Origin: Buddleja alternifolia
Lineage: Eukaryota; Streptophyta; Magnoliopsida; Lamiales; Scrophulariaceae
Assembly (NCBI GenBank): GCA_019426215.1
Contig: CM033391.1
Span: 13,566,708-13,630,707 of the forward strand
Direction: 5' to 3'
DNA length: 64,000 nucleotides
Notes under the pieces: generated by a model
What the model was told of the DNA's origin: nothing
The model's input: the letters and a program-made list of their open reading frames with translations, nothing else
The model's database searches: none
Position numbers and translations under genes: made by a program
Shown: positions 22,328 to 33,994 of the stretch, in pieces
Layout: each line of letters opens with the position of its first letter
How positions within the stretch are numbered: position 1 is the first letter of the stretch

Positions 22328-25291
22328 TTAGCTCGACTGAAGGCGAAGAATCACGGAGGGTCCGCGAGGATGAAGGACTCTTTGTCTCTCGGTCCATCCA
22401 TCCCTAAGTAAGGTTTTAGACGTTGAGCGTTGACCAAGAAAGTATGCCTTATCTGTTGTAAGCTCGACGGCGCCGGATGGATAGACATGGGAAATCAAAA
22501 TGGGCCCGACCATCGAGACTTAAGCTTCCGGGGAAGAGTCAGAGTCGAGAGTTGTATAGCAACACCCGCTCTCCCTTGTGGAATTCCCGGGGGAGAATAT
22601 GCTTGTCATGCCACATTTTGGTCCGCTCCTTATAGAGTTTGGCGTTCTCATAGGCGAGGTGACGCCATTCTTCGAGCTCATTGAGTTGTAGCAAACGTTG
22701 TGTACCTACACGTTCGAGAGTCAAAATTTAGAAACTTAATGGCCCAATAAGCACGATGCTCAAGTTCAACGGGCAAGTGACATGTTTTGCCAAAACAAGA
22801 CGATACGAGGACATGCCAATTGGGGTTTATAGGCGGTCCGATAAGCCCAAAGAGCATCATCCAATTTAAGGGACCAATCCTTTCTTGATGCGTTGACAGT
22901 TTTTTCTAAAATACGCTTAATCTCCCTATTTGAGACCTCCACTTGGCCACTAGTTTGTGGGTGGTATGGGGTCGAAATTTTATGCTTCACCCCGTACTTG
23001 GTCAATAAAAGTTCAAACTGCTTGTTGCAGAAGTGGGTGCCCCCGTCACTATGATGGCTCGGGGAGTTCCAAATCGAGTAAAATATGCTTCTTAAGAAAA
23101 TGAGTGACAACCCGAGCATCATTAGTAGGCAAGGCCACGCTTCCACCCATTTGGAGACATAGTCTACCGCAACAAGGATATATTTATTTGAACAAGAACT
23201 GGGGAAAGGGCCCATGAAGTCCACACCCCATACATCAACAAACAACTCACACTCTAACATGCTATTTAAGGGCGTTTCATGATGTTTAGAGATGTTCCCC
23301 ATTCGTTGACAGCGATCACAAGATTTGACATAATGATGTGCATCTTTAACAAGAGTAGGCCAGAAGAAACCTGATTGGAGGATCTTAGCTACCGTTTTGG
23401 AGGGCCCAAAATGGCCACCCACCGCCATATCATGACAATGAGATAGGATAGCATGCACGTCCGTTTCGGGTATGCAACGTCGAATTAAGCCATCTGCACA
23501 AACTTTGAATAGAAAGGGTTCGTCCCAAAGATATTGCTTCACATCAAATAGAAATTTCTTCTTTTGATGAAAAGTGATATCCGTGGGAAGACGGCCCGTA
23601 ACAATGTAATTGGAAAAGTTAACATACCAAGGTGAAATATTGTCAGAAATAGCAAGGAGGTGTTCATCCGGGAATTCCTCACGAATTGGTATCTCATCTA
23701 ACGGATCATTCACTAGCTCTAATCGTGAGAGGTGGTCGGCGACTACATTTTCGGTGCCTTTCTTGTCTTTTATCTCTAAATCAAATTCTTGGAGTAACAA
23801 AATCCACCTAAGAAGTCTTGGTTTATCATCTTTCTTGGCAAGCAAATATTTTAAAGCCGAATGATCGGTGTAAACTATCACTTTGTTTAGCACGAGGTAA
23901 GAGTGGAATTTATCGAATGCAAAGACTATGGCTAGTAATTCTTTTTCCGTGGTGGCATAATTCAATTGTGCATCGTTAAGAGTTTTACTAGCGTAGTAAA
24001 TGGTTCGAAATACCTTCTCCTTCCTTTGGCCAAGGACCGCTCCAACCGCGGTGTCACTTGCATCACACATCAACTCGAATGGTAAGCTCCAATCGGGGGT
24101 GACATGATAGGGGCGGAAACTAAGCGTTCCTTCAAATCAAGAAAGGCCTGCATACAAGAAGAATTGAAATCAAAAGGTGCATCTTTGACAAGCAAATAGA
24201 CAACGGTTTCGCAATTTTAGAGAAATTCAAGATGAATCGCCTATAGAACCGGCATGCCCGAGAAAACTCCTAACAGCTTTGACCGAAGTGGGCGGGGGAA
24301 GTTTTTCAATGACCTCAATCTTGGCTTGGTCCACTTCGATCCCTTTTTGAGAGATCTTGTGGCCAAGCACAATCCCCTCCTGGACCATTAAATGACATTT
24401 TTCCCAATTCAAAACAAGGTTGGTTTTCCTCACAACGTTTAAGCACAACATTTAAATGAGCAAGACAAATATCAAAGTTGTTCCGATACAGAAAAGTCAT
24501 CCATAAAAATTTCAAGGAAATCTTCAACCATATCATGAAAAATAGCCATCATGCATCTTTGAAAAGTGGTCGGGGCATTACACAAGCCAAATGGCATCCT
24601 TCTATAAGCAAATGTGCCATAAGGACAAGTGAAAGTGGTTTTCTCTTGGTCCTCGGGATCTATGGCAATTTGATTATAGCCGGAGTAACCATCTAGAAAA
24701 CAATAGAAATCATGCCGGCTAATCGTTCAAGCATTTGGTCAATAAAGGGGAGGGGGAAATGATCCTTACGGGTGGCATCATTCAACTTACGGTAATCTAT
24801 ACACACCGCCACCCACTAATTATACGAGTTGGGATTAGCTCATTATTCGCATTCTCAATTACCGTTATCTCCCCCTTTCTTAGGCACCACTTGGGTAGGG
24901 CTCAGCCACGCACTATCAGAAATAGGATAGATTATACCTGAATCGAGCAGTTTAATCACTTCCTTCTTTACTACCTCTTGGATTTGTGGGTTTGACCTCC
25001 TTTGGGGTTGGCGTGTAGGCTTGGTGGAGTCCTCCATAAGTATTTTGTGCATACATATCGCTGGACTAATGCCTTTGATGTCCGCAAGTTTCCACCCAAA
25101 AGCCCGTTTGTGAGATCTCAACACCGTCATTAATTTCTCTTCTTGTGATCCTGAAAGAGATGAGGAAATGATCAATGGGAGTGTTTCATCGTCGTTCAAG
25201 TACACATATTTAAGGTGGGAGGGGAGGGGTTTGAGTTCGAGAGAGGGGGGTTCTTCAATAGATGGGCGAGGTGCTCCCGACAATGATCTAT
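22328..25291 (-). pseudogene. Athila-1 pol: RT, RNase H, integrase (broken)
   Basis: On the minus strand RT opens after the Athila-2 insertion with SLELKPLPSHLKYVYLNDDE and WLSPTQVVPKKGG. FMDD lies at 24496-24507, followed by KMSFNG and VLGHKISQKGIEVDQAKIEV in shifted frames. RNase H and integrase share a long open frame (22766-24073). It holds [16 protein letters not shown] and [14 protein letters not shown] (RNase H), the HHCC finger with [20 protein letters not shown] and [21 protein letters not shown] (first integrase aspartate) and [20 protein letters not shown]. The C-terminus ([34 protein letters not shown]) lies in another frame at 22539-22724. Frameshifts near 24100-24500, 22760 and 23080 inactivate it. 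Confidence 0.9.
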
Positions 25292-26927
25292 TGACACGAA
25301 AAATCCTTACGTGTATTAAACAGCAAGTGGACTGGTCGTGTGTAGTAATAAAGTGGACAATAAAGTCCGGGTTGTCGAACCTCAAGGACTTGTATTTTAG
25401 TTTATGATTTTAAAGCAATTGAAGAACTTAAACTAAAACAAGAATTAACTAAAATATTATGTAAGTAAGATATAAGAAATAAGATGTCGAAATCAAGATA
25501 GCTATGGAAAAAAGCAACTAAGACACATGTGTTGGCATAAATTAATCAATTTTCATTATAAACATGTTCTCATATTATTAGACTAATGTTGCTTTGGTGG
25601 AAAAAATCTTAAATAATTACTACCCGATTTCTCGGCTGTAATAATCCTATGATTAATTGATGGTTCTCTAGATATGTCTATGCGAGAATCTAACCAACAA
25701 TCATGCATTCAAGTTCTAAAATTTCCTCGGATTAATCCGGCTAACTGCACCCGGGAATCTCTACCTATCTCTAGGGGCAATTCCCTATTTTTTACGGATT
25801 ATGTGATGATCCTCTTTGCACCTTAAATTAACTTCTCTCGAACGAATAATTTAAGTAATAAATCATGCATATGGTAGCTAAGCATATGATGCATTCAAAC
25901 AAGATCAAGACACAAAGCAACAATAGAATTAATATGAAAAACACAATTTATAACTCAATTATCATAATTTAGCCTCAACATGGCCTTAGTTCGAAGAATC
26001 TATTTCATCATAAAAGATAAAAGATAGGAACTTAAATTAAGATTCATATTCATAGACAAAAATAAATCTAAATCTAAGAACTCCCTCGTATTTTTGATGG
26101 TTGAACTTCGATCTTCATCTCTTCCATGCTTCTTGATTTCTTCACCTTCAGAGGTTGTTGATAATCTTCATAACTAATCTAAGGATGATGAAGATGATAG
26201 GATGTGTTTAGGCTCCCCCAATGGGGAATGTGTTTTCAAGTGTGTTTGTAGGATGGCCTCCAATCCTCCTTTTATAGCCAAAAGAATTCACCAACCAAGA
26301 ACATGTGCTTCCATTCTCTTTTATTTCCACCTACCATTCTCTTGCTTTCCATCTACCAAGAATGTGAACTACCATTCTCTTGTTTTCCACCTACCATTCT
26401 CTTACTTTCCTCCTACCAAGAATGTGAACTACCATTCTCTTGTTTTCCACCTACTAAGAATGGGAGCTGCCACTTTCGTATTTTCCAGCGCAGGGATAGT
26501 GTTTTATTCATAAACGTCTCCACAGACCTCCGAATTGGATGATTAAAGTTCTCATGCAAAGATAAGACATAGATCTAAAACTTTGTAGAAGGACATGTCA
26601 TCAAATTCGGTCTCTAAAGTTATCCAAATGGTGTTCCAACGTGGAGATTGTTTCTGATTTGGCGCCCAGGTGTGCGGAAATGGTACTAAAATATGATTTT
26701 GGCTAACTCCAGCTTGTTTCTTGCTTGTTTGGTCATAGAGGTGTGAAACATCTTGGCCTAAACTTGTTTTATACGTCCTTTTTCAACCCGTTCTTCGATT
26801 GTATCCATTTAAGGCCTGAAATCACTTAATGTACGAATTAAACACACAAGTGACAAAGTCAAGCGATAAATGAACCTAAAACATAAACGCAAAGGGGCTT
26901 AATAACACGTAAAAATGACTCCTATCA
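25292..26927 (-). repeat. 3' LTR of Athila-2
   Basis: The plus strand starts TGACACGAAAAATCC and ends GACTCCTATCA. A TATA element on the minus strand (GGCTATAAAAGG, 26268-26279) is shared by the other copies. A tandem array with about 62-bp units (CATTCTCTTGTTTTCCACC and CTACCAAGAATGTGAACTAC) spans 26311-26462 and gives spurious frames at 26202-26542. Confidence 0.9.
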
Positions 26928-28644
26928 ACTCCTCCAAACTTATCAATTGCTCGACCTCGAGTAATAAAGGTCTAGGGCACAAAAAACATCATCAACCAAA
27001 AGGAGAAAACAAAAACAACAAACGAACTCACTTTCATGGAGTAAACGATTGCACTTAGCATGTGCAACAAGCCTTTAAACCTGTGAGTTACCTCAAAGGA
27101 CGAGTTATAGTCTCGTGAGGATTTGCAGACGATATACCCACAAAATCTAACAAAATTTCAATTCCAACCAAATGAATACATCTCAACATAATTAACAAGA
27201 ATAAATGGCACAAAATCATCCTTTTACAGCTCACAAATATATATACATATCAACTACTTTTGCTCATGTGACACCAACACTGGAAAGACTCCATAGGGTG
27301 TAGTGAAAATAAATCTAAGGTATTATAGTCGAGAGGCATCCTTACCAAATTTTGGACATTAATCCCATATCTATCAACTTTATGATCAAACACAAAGCAT
27401 AAGAATCATAGAAAATTTCATAGCCATTTAAATTTCATTATCTCAAACATTCAAACTTTCAATTCATATGAAACTTTCCAATTGACTTCATTAAGGCTAG
27501 ATCATGTGCCATGTTTTATTCCATTAGGCTTTCTATGGCACCCATGTAACAAGCTTTAGATCAATGACTCCCAAACTAGATAGTTTTGGGGCATTAAGTG
27601 TAAAGACACTCCAAAGGATTTAATCACTCGAGTGTCAAAGGCCACGAAATAAAACCAGATCTTTTAAACAATTCGCTTCTTTTAAACAATTCGCTTAGCT
27701 CAAATTAGCATAATAGTACAGTATATAGGCATGGAACTTTTCACCTCCAGTACATATTAGCCTGACCACTTGTGGTCATACCAAACTTCAACCTTTTTAA
27801 TTCATTGTTTAGCATAAAAAAATTACTATTCAACTTATAACCGTATGAGAAATCTAAGTTAATTTTTTCGGGAAAAACTCCTTAAGTGTCTCAAGATGGT
27901 TATCCTCTCAACTCCTCTACCCTCGATTTATTGTGCAATGTGAATCATCTAAGAAATCAATCCTAGTCTAGGGTCTCCATGAGCAATTTCAAAGATATAT
28001 ATGTTCATTTAAATTCAAATTATTTCAAAAAATCATGTCATTTTTTAAAGTTAATCAATTTAAATGCATCAATTGGAAGGACTAAAAAAAAAAAACCATG
28101 CTTGATTTTCTCAACATAAACACATATAAACATGATAGCATACAAATTCCCCCAAACTTGAGCTAAACGAGGTACACATGACATGACAAAAATAGCAAAC
28201 ACATGGTGATCAATCATATGAATGTATTAAAACCACAAAGTACTACCCACATATACCCCCAAACTAAAACTCAACATTGTCCCCAATGTTGTCTCACATA
28301 AACGCATGCAAAAGGTATAAGAGTACTTATAATCAAGGATTGTTGAAAAACAATCCTTCATCACAAATATGTTCCAAATCAAACTCATCTCATCAAAATA
28401 GGCCTCTCAAAACAACGGGGAATTGCTACTATAACATGCTCAACATACTTATCAAACAAACCATCAAGCATATGAAAACACATGCCAAAAGTGCATGCTT
28501 AAACAAAACAAATAAAACGAAAAGCAAAAACAAAAAAATAAAGCAAAAAAAAACAAAAAACAAAAGAAAACTCACAAAGCTTGGGTTGCCTCCCAAGAAG
28601 CGCTCTTTTAAAGTCACTAGCTTGACTTTATGTAAGAGATTGGC
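26928..28644 (-). other. Non-coding 3' region and PPT of Athila-2
   Basis: The minus strand reads AAGTTTGGAGGAGT before the 3' LTR (26928-26941), a polypurine tract. The hairpins at 26946-26965 and 27091-27120 correspond to those of Athila-1. The second is identical over 30 bases and the first keeps pairing with one G-U type change. No coding frame is supported; the plus-strand frame at 28277-28912 is the shadow of an A-rich stretch and of the real minus frame. Confidence 0.6.
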
Positions 28645-29583
28645 TCAAGGCGGTTTATGTATGAATGCCTTATTCGTTCTCCAATCCACTATTGGGTATC
28701 GCTTCAACCTTTTGCCCTTTGTAGTGAAGATTGACCAATTATTTGTGCTACATATCCTAGGGTTAGACCAAGCAATCATCCACTCACGAGTTTTTTTATG
28801 GTCCCTCAATACCTCTATTACCTTTTCTTGCCTATGCTTAGGATGGTATTGTGGGCTCTCTTCCAAGTTAGAGATAATGTCTCGTCGTTCTTCACCCATC
28901 ACTTTCACATAGATGAAATCCACGATGTAGGGATGTAGAAGATGATTGGTTCGTTTTTCCTGAAAGTGCTCAACACTAAAAGGATCAAAAGCATCAACGT
29001 GAAAATTCAAATCAAAGTCAAGTGGATGCTCAAAAACCTCATAGTTATCAATATTAACCATATCATCTTCTATATTCATTGACAACTTACCATCATCGGT
29101 ATCGATTACCGATTTACTTGCGGTTAGGGGAGACGGTAAAGAAATGTCAACACCCTCAGAAAGGATAGGAGTCGAATGCTCATCGTTGGAGGAATCTGCT
29201 TTTGAATTTTCTAACTTCATTTCATTCAACATCACGGTGTTGAATTCCTCCTTTTGATCTATCTCAGTGGTACCAAGCAATGCCCATGGTACTTTCTCAG
29301 ATATGTCGCTCGTTAGTTGCTTGAGTTGATGATTCATCTCCTTCATTTCCCGCCGTGCGTCCTTCATCATAAGGTGGAGCTCTCCAATGGTGTTATCAAG
29401 TTGTTCCTCCGGAGTAGGAATTCTTTCTTGGTAATGTTGTGGAAAGAACCCTTGTGCATAACACGCTTCAATGATGCTTTGCAGCCATAATTGATTCTCC
29501 GGTAGTGTCATATCAGGAAAATTGCTATCCTTTGCGAATTGAATGACGCTTTGCAGCCATAATTGATTCTCCGGAAGGGTCAT
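28645..29583 (-). CDS. Athila-2 chimeric gag/protease/RT remnant protein
   Basis: This open frame of 312 codons has no internal stop. The N-terminal 50 residues hold a 24-residue tandem duplication (PDMTLPENQLWLQS twice; DNA units 29473-29544 and 29545-29616). A charged helical stretch follows (ELHLMMKDARREMKEMNHQL). The middle (SVIDTDDGKLSMNIEDDMV, then FEHPLDF) matches the protease C-terminal region of Athila-1 (AVIDIANGKLTLNVGDDKV). A later part (KVIEVLRDHKKTREWMIAW) matches the start of its RT. The catalytic DSG of protease and the RT motifs are deleted. It may be a gag-like helper or nothing functional. An in-frame stop precedes the first ATG by 10 codons. Confidence 0.65.
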   Translation of the reverse strand: MTLPENQLWLQSVIQFAKDSNFPDMTLPENQLWLQSIIEACYAQGFFPQHYQERIPTPEEQLDNTIGELHLMMKDARREMKEMNHQLKQLTSDISEKVPWALLGTTEIDQKEEFNTVMLNEMKLENSKADSSNDEHSTPILSEGVDISLPSPLTASKSVIDTDDGKLSMNIEDDMVNIDNYEVFEHPLDFDLNFHVDAFDPFSVEHFQEKRTNHLLHPYIVDFIYVKVMGEERRDIISNLEESPQYHPKHRQEKVIEVLRDHKKTREWMIAWSNPRICSTNNWSIFTTKGKRLKRYPIVDWRTNKAFIHKPP

Positions 29584-29713
29584 ATCTGGAAGATTTCTAG
29601 CTATTGCGAGCTAAGAGTGTAAGAAAATAATAATAATAATAATAATAAAATTTAATAAAAATAAAATAAATACTTAAAACTTGCAATAAAATCAAAAACT
29701 AAAATTAAACAAG

Positions 29714-29731
29714 TCCCCGGCAACGGCGCCA
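29714..29731 (-). other. Primer binding site of Athila-2 (tRNA-Asp)
   Basis: The minus strand reads TGGCGCCGTTGCCGGGGA, matching the 3' end of plant tRNA-Asp. It lies six bases inside the 5' LTR. This primer is typical of Athila elements. Confidence 0.85.
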
Positions 29732-29737
29732 AAAACT

Positions 29738-31374
29738 TGACACGAAAAATCCTTACGTGTATTAAACAGCAAGTGGACTGGTCGTGTGTAGTAATAAAGT
29801 GGACAATAAAGTCCGGGTTGTCGAACCTCAAGGACTTGTATTTTAGTTTATGATTTTAAAGCAATTGAAAAACTTAAACTAAAACAAGAATTAACTAAAA
29901 TATTATGTAAGTAAGATATAAGAAACAAGATGTCGAAATCAAGATAGCTATGGAAAAAAGCAACTAAGACACATGTGTTGGCATAAATTAATCAATTTTC
30001 ATTATAAACATGTTCTCATATTATTAGACTAATGTTGCTTTGGTGGAAAAAACTTTAAATAATTACTACCCGATTTCTCGGCTGTAATAATCCTATGATT
30101 AATTGATGGTTCTCTAGATATGTCTATCCGAGAATCTAACCAACAATCATGCATTCAAGTTCTAGAATTTCCCCGGATTAATCCGGCTAACTGCACCCGG
30201 GAATCTCTACCTATCTCTAGGGGCAATTCCCTATTTTTTTACGGATTATGTGATGATCCTCTTTGCACCTTAAATTAACTTCTCTCGAACGAATAATTTA
30301 AGCAATAAATCATGCATATGGTAGCTAAGCATATGATGCATTCAAACAAGATCAAGACACAAAGCAACAATAGAATTAATATGAAAACACAATTTATAAC
30401 TCAATTATCATAATTTAGCCTCAACATGGCCTTAGTTCGAAGAATCTATTTCATCATAAAAGATAAAAGATAGGAACTTAAATTAAGATTCATATTCATA
30501 GACAAAAATAAATCTAAATCTAAGAAACTCCCTCGTATTTTTGATGGTTGAACTTCGATCTTCATCTCTTCCATGCTTCTTGATTTCTTCACCTTCAGAG
30601 GTTGTTGATAATCTTCATAACTAATCTAAGGATGATGAAGATGATAGGATGTGTTTAGGCTCCCCCAATGGGGAATGTGTTTTCAAGTGTGTTTGTAGGA
30701 TGGCCTCCAATCCTCTTTTTATAGCCAAAAGAATTCACCAACCAAGAACATGTGCTTCCATTCTCTTTTATTTCCACCTACCATTCTCTTGCTTTCCATC
30801 TACCAAGAATGTGAACTAACATTCTCTTGTTTTCCACCTACCATTCTCTTACTTTCCTCCTACCAAGAATGTGAACTACCATTCTCTTGTTTTCCACCTA
30901 CTAAGAATGGGAGCTGCCACTTTCGTATTTTCCAGCGCAGGGATAGTGTTTTATTCATAAACGTCTGCACAGACCTCCGAATTGGATGATTCAAGTCCTC
31001 ATCTAAAGATAAGACATAGATCTAAAACGTTGTAGAAGGACATGTCATCAAATTCGGTCTCTAAAGTTATCCAAATGGCGTTCCAACGTGGAGATTGTTT
31101 CTGATTTGGCGCCCAGGTGTGCGGAAATGGTACTAAAATATGATTTTGGCTAACTCCAGCTTGTTTCTTGCTTGTTTGGTCGTAGAGGTGTGAAACATCT
31201 TGGCCTAAACTTGTTTTATACGTCCTTTTTCAGCCCGTTCTTCGATTGTATCCATTTAAGGCCTGAAATCACTTAATGCACGAATTAAACACACAAGTGA
31301 CAAAGTCAAGCGATAAATGAACCTAAAACATAAACGCAAAGGGGCTTAATAACACGTAAAAATGACTCCTATCA
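29738..31374 (-). repeat. 5' LTR of Athila-2
   Basis: It is collinear with 25292-26927 with about two dozen single differences noticed by eye. The same minus-strand TATA element lies near 30714-30725 and the same 62-bp-unit array at about 30755-30906. Confidence 0.9.
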
Positions 31375-33822
31375 TCTATCAACTTTGATGGAGCCTCCCG
31401 AATGAGAGGAAGATTTGTACTCCAAGGTTAGAACTCTTTCCACTAGATCATCTCTCTCCGAGTCCACTTGCATGGATTTCATAAGATCCTGTTCGAGAGA
31501 ATTTTCAATTGTATTGTCCTGTAAATACTCAACAATCAACGGGTCAAATGTATCAATTCGATAACACGAGTTATGATCAATAGGGTGTTTAAGGACTTTG
31601 TAAACATCAAAGGTAACTTTGTCATCGCCCACATTCAAGGTAAGCTTACCATTAGCAATGTCAATCACCGCCTTACCCGTGGCTAGGAATGGTCTCCCTA
31701 GGATTAATGGTACCTCCACATCTTCGTCCATATCGAGTACCACAAAATCAACGGGAAAATAAAACTTGTCGACTTGGACAAGAACGTCTTCGATTATCCC
31801 CTTGGGCCTCTTGATTGATCGGTCGGCTAGTTGAAGGCTCATTGAGGTCGGCTTGGGATTTCCAAGGCCTAGCTTTTTAAATAGTGAGTATGGAAGAAGA
31901 TTGATGCTGGCCCCCGAGTCACATAACACCTTCTTGAACGATAAGGACCCAATCGTGCACGGGATTGTGAGGCTCCCGGGATCTTGGAGCTTAGTTAGCA
32001 ATTTATTGAGCAATACGGCGGAGCATTCTTCCGTGAGGCACACCGTCTCATTCTCCTCCCACTTCTGCTTGTTGGAGAGTATGTCCTTCAAGAACTTCAC
32101 ATAATTCGGCATTTGGAGAATGGCGTCAATAAACGGAATATTAATTCTCACTTCCCGAAGGATTGCCAAAATTCGAAGAAAGCTCGGATCCATCTCCTTT
32201 TTCTTCTTTTTGTGAGCATTTGGGAAGGGGAGACGAACTTCGATAGGGGGAGAAAACGTTGGATTAGACGGATGAAAACCCACTGAAACAGAAGGCGGCG
32301 CCTGGGCGCGTATATTGGCGCCTAGGCGCGGATCTGTAGGCGCCTGGGCGTGCATGTCGGGGCGCTCGGGTGCGGGATTCAGAACAGATGCATCTGGCAG
32401 GGTTGTGGGTGGCGCCTGGGCGCCGTCAGAGGGGCGCTCGGGCGCGGATGTACTGGCAGTGTCACTCGCCAATTGTTTGCCACTTCTCAAGGCTATGGCA
32501 TTGCATTGGGCCTTTGGGTTCTTTTCCGTGTCACTTGGGAGAGTCCCCGGGGCTCTACCGTTAACTGCATTAGACAGTTGCCCCACTTGTGTTCGCAAAT
32601 CCTTCATCTCCATACACATATCCTTTATCATACCCCGAAGTTCGTTGAAAGATGTATCGGACTTTTTCATGTGAGCATCTAGTTTCTCATCGATTGTGGG
32701 AGGTCGCATTTGCACTTGACCTTGACCTTGTCCATTGAAATTGCCTTGCCTCGGGGGTGGGTTATTGAAAGGTGGCCGTGGAGTTTGATAGATCCCCGGT
32801 TGTGTGTTTTGTGCGGGGTTGGGCCTTTTTGGAAAATTCTCGGGTACATGAAAGTTCACCCGAGGTTGATTGTGATTCCCCACATAATTAACATTGCCAA
32901 CCTCCGGTTCCAAGACTACTACTCCCTCAACTACTTCCTCAATACAAGCAACCTTTTTAGAGGATGAGGCCTCTTCATCGTCGGGGTAAAGCTCGTCTTC
33001 TCGGGCCAACTGTTCGACTTTGTCCCATACACTTTGACAGTCTAACCCAAGGAGATCTCCTCCCGCACCCGCGTTGAGTCTATGCCGAATACGTGACCGA
33101 ACCCCATCATAGAAATGGAGTACTTGTTCATTCAACCCAAAATTATGATCGGGACATTTACGGAGCATGCCCTTATATCTAGCCCAAGTCTCGACTAAAG
33201 ACTCATTGCTCCTTTGCCTAAACCCTTTTATATTACTCCGGAGCTCATTGATTTTGGAGGGTGGAAAGAATTTATTTAAAAATGCATCAACCAACTCACC
33301 CCACCTCGTAATAGATTGTGGAGGCAAAGATTTATACCATGTTGTCGCCCTATCCTTCAATGAGAAATGGAAAACTCTTAGACGAATTGCATCAAGATCC
33401 CGTGGGTGATATTGAATGGTCACAAGAGCATCGTCTATAGTCTCTAAATGAGCGTGAGGTGTTTCGTCCAGTTCTCCATAGAAAGGTTCTCCTTGCACCA
33501 TACTAAAGATGTGAGCTGGAATGTGGTAGTTTAGTGCGAAGAAATTAGGCAAGACTACGGGCCCCGGAATGGTATGGACCCTAGGTGGTAAGCTACCCCG
33601 AACCGACGGTAATTGTTGAGGCGGTGCCGCTTGCATGGCATGTAAAACACCTTGTAACCACTCCCTAGTTTCCGGTGCATTCACATCCGGGAAATTTCCA
33701 TTCGGGTTTTGGTTGAGATTATTGGCCATTTCCCTTGTTTGCCTACTAGCCCGAAGAACTCGTTCAATTTCGGGCTCCAACTCGTATAGAGGCTCGCTTG
33801 AGGAGCGGGTCATGCACCACAC
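31375..33822 (-). pseudogene. Athila-1 gag and protease, cut by Athila-2
   Basis: The frame is open for 816 codons, but its last codons come from the inserted element. The retrotransposon gag domain lies at about residues 100-240 (AIRLRVFHFSLKDRATTWYK, FFPPSKINELRSNIKGFRQR). A Pro/Gln-rich and Ala/Pro-rich linker repeats QAPP/AQAP motifs. The protease has CDSGAS at residues 634-639 and LILGRPFLATGKAVIDI. Before insertion it continued directly into the RT frame at 25291; the TCTAT target lies in the linker between protease and RT. The gag and protease segment itself has no stop, so a truncated product is conceivable. Confidence 0.9.
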
Positions 33823-33970
33823 AAGAACCTAACAAGTAAACACAAGAATGGAATTAGAAGAGCACGAAAACAAAAGGAAATCAAGTAAATAAAGAAAAGA
33901 CTAAAATTATGAAATTTAAAAGAAAAGAAAACAAAAGCAAAAAGAAAATCAAACACTAAAAAAAAACAAG

Positions 33971-33988
33971 TCCCCGGCAACGGCACCA
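33971..33988 (-). other. Primer binding site of Athila-1 (tRNA-Asp)
   Basis: The minus strand reads TGGTGCCGTTGCCGGGGA, one change from the Athila-2 site, six bases inside the 5' LTR. Confidence 0.85.
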
Positions 33989-33994
33989 AAAACT

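Larger units (their letters stand above)
25292..31374 (-). mobile_element. Non-autonomous Athila derivative (Athila-2)
   Basis: Two nearly identical LTRs (25292-26927, 1636 bp; 29738-31374, 1637 bp) and perfect TCTAT duplications (25287-25291 and 31375-31379) define a 6083-bp element inserted in the gag-pol frame of Athila-1, in the same orientation. The interior is only 2.8 kb. It holds a perfect tRNA-Asp primer site, one 312-codon open frame made of gag, protease and RT remnants, and a non-coding 3' region related to that of Athila-1. RT, RNase H and integrase are missing, so it needs enzymes from elsewhere. LTR divergence by eye is about 1.5-2 percent, suggesting a fairly recent insertion. 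Confidence 0.9.

Noticed and set aside
26202..26542. Open frames of 79-103 codons repeated at 26202-26542, 30750-30989 and 37122-37462
   Set aside because: They lie in the tandem array of the Athila-2 family LTRs and recur only because the LTR recurs. The overlapping frames show the same low-complexity repeats, and there is no protein domain.
28277..28912. 211-codon plus-strand frame
   Set aside because: Its middle is an A-rich stretch (poly-Lys) and its end is antisense to the Athila-2 ORF. No domain is present, and orientation is opposite to the element.
29714..29731. Match to tRNA-Asp 3' end as a tRNA gene
   Set aside because: Only the terminal 18 bases match and they lie beside an LTR, so this is a primer binding site.
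32315..32682. Several plus-strand frames of 64-119 codons rich in Gly, Arg and Trp
   Set aside because: They are shadows of the GC-rich QAPP-coding linker of the Athila-1 gag on the minus strand.
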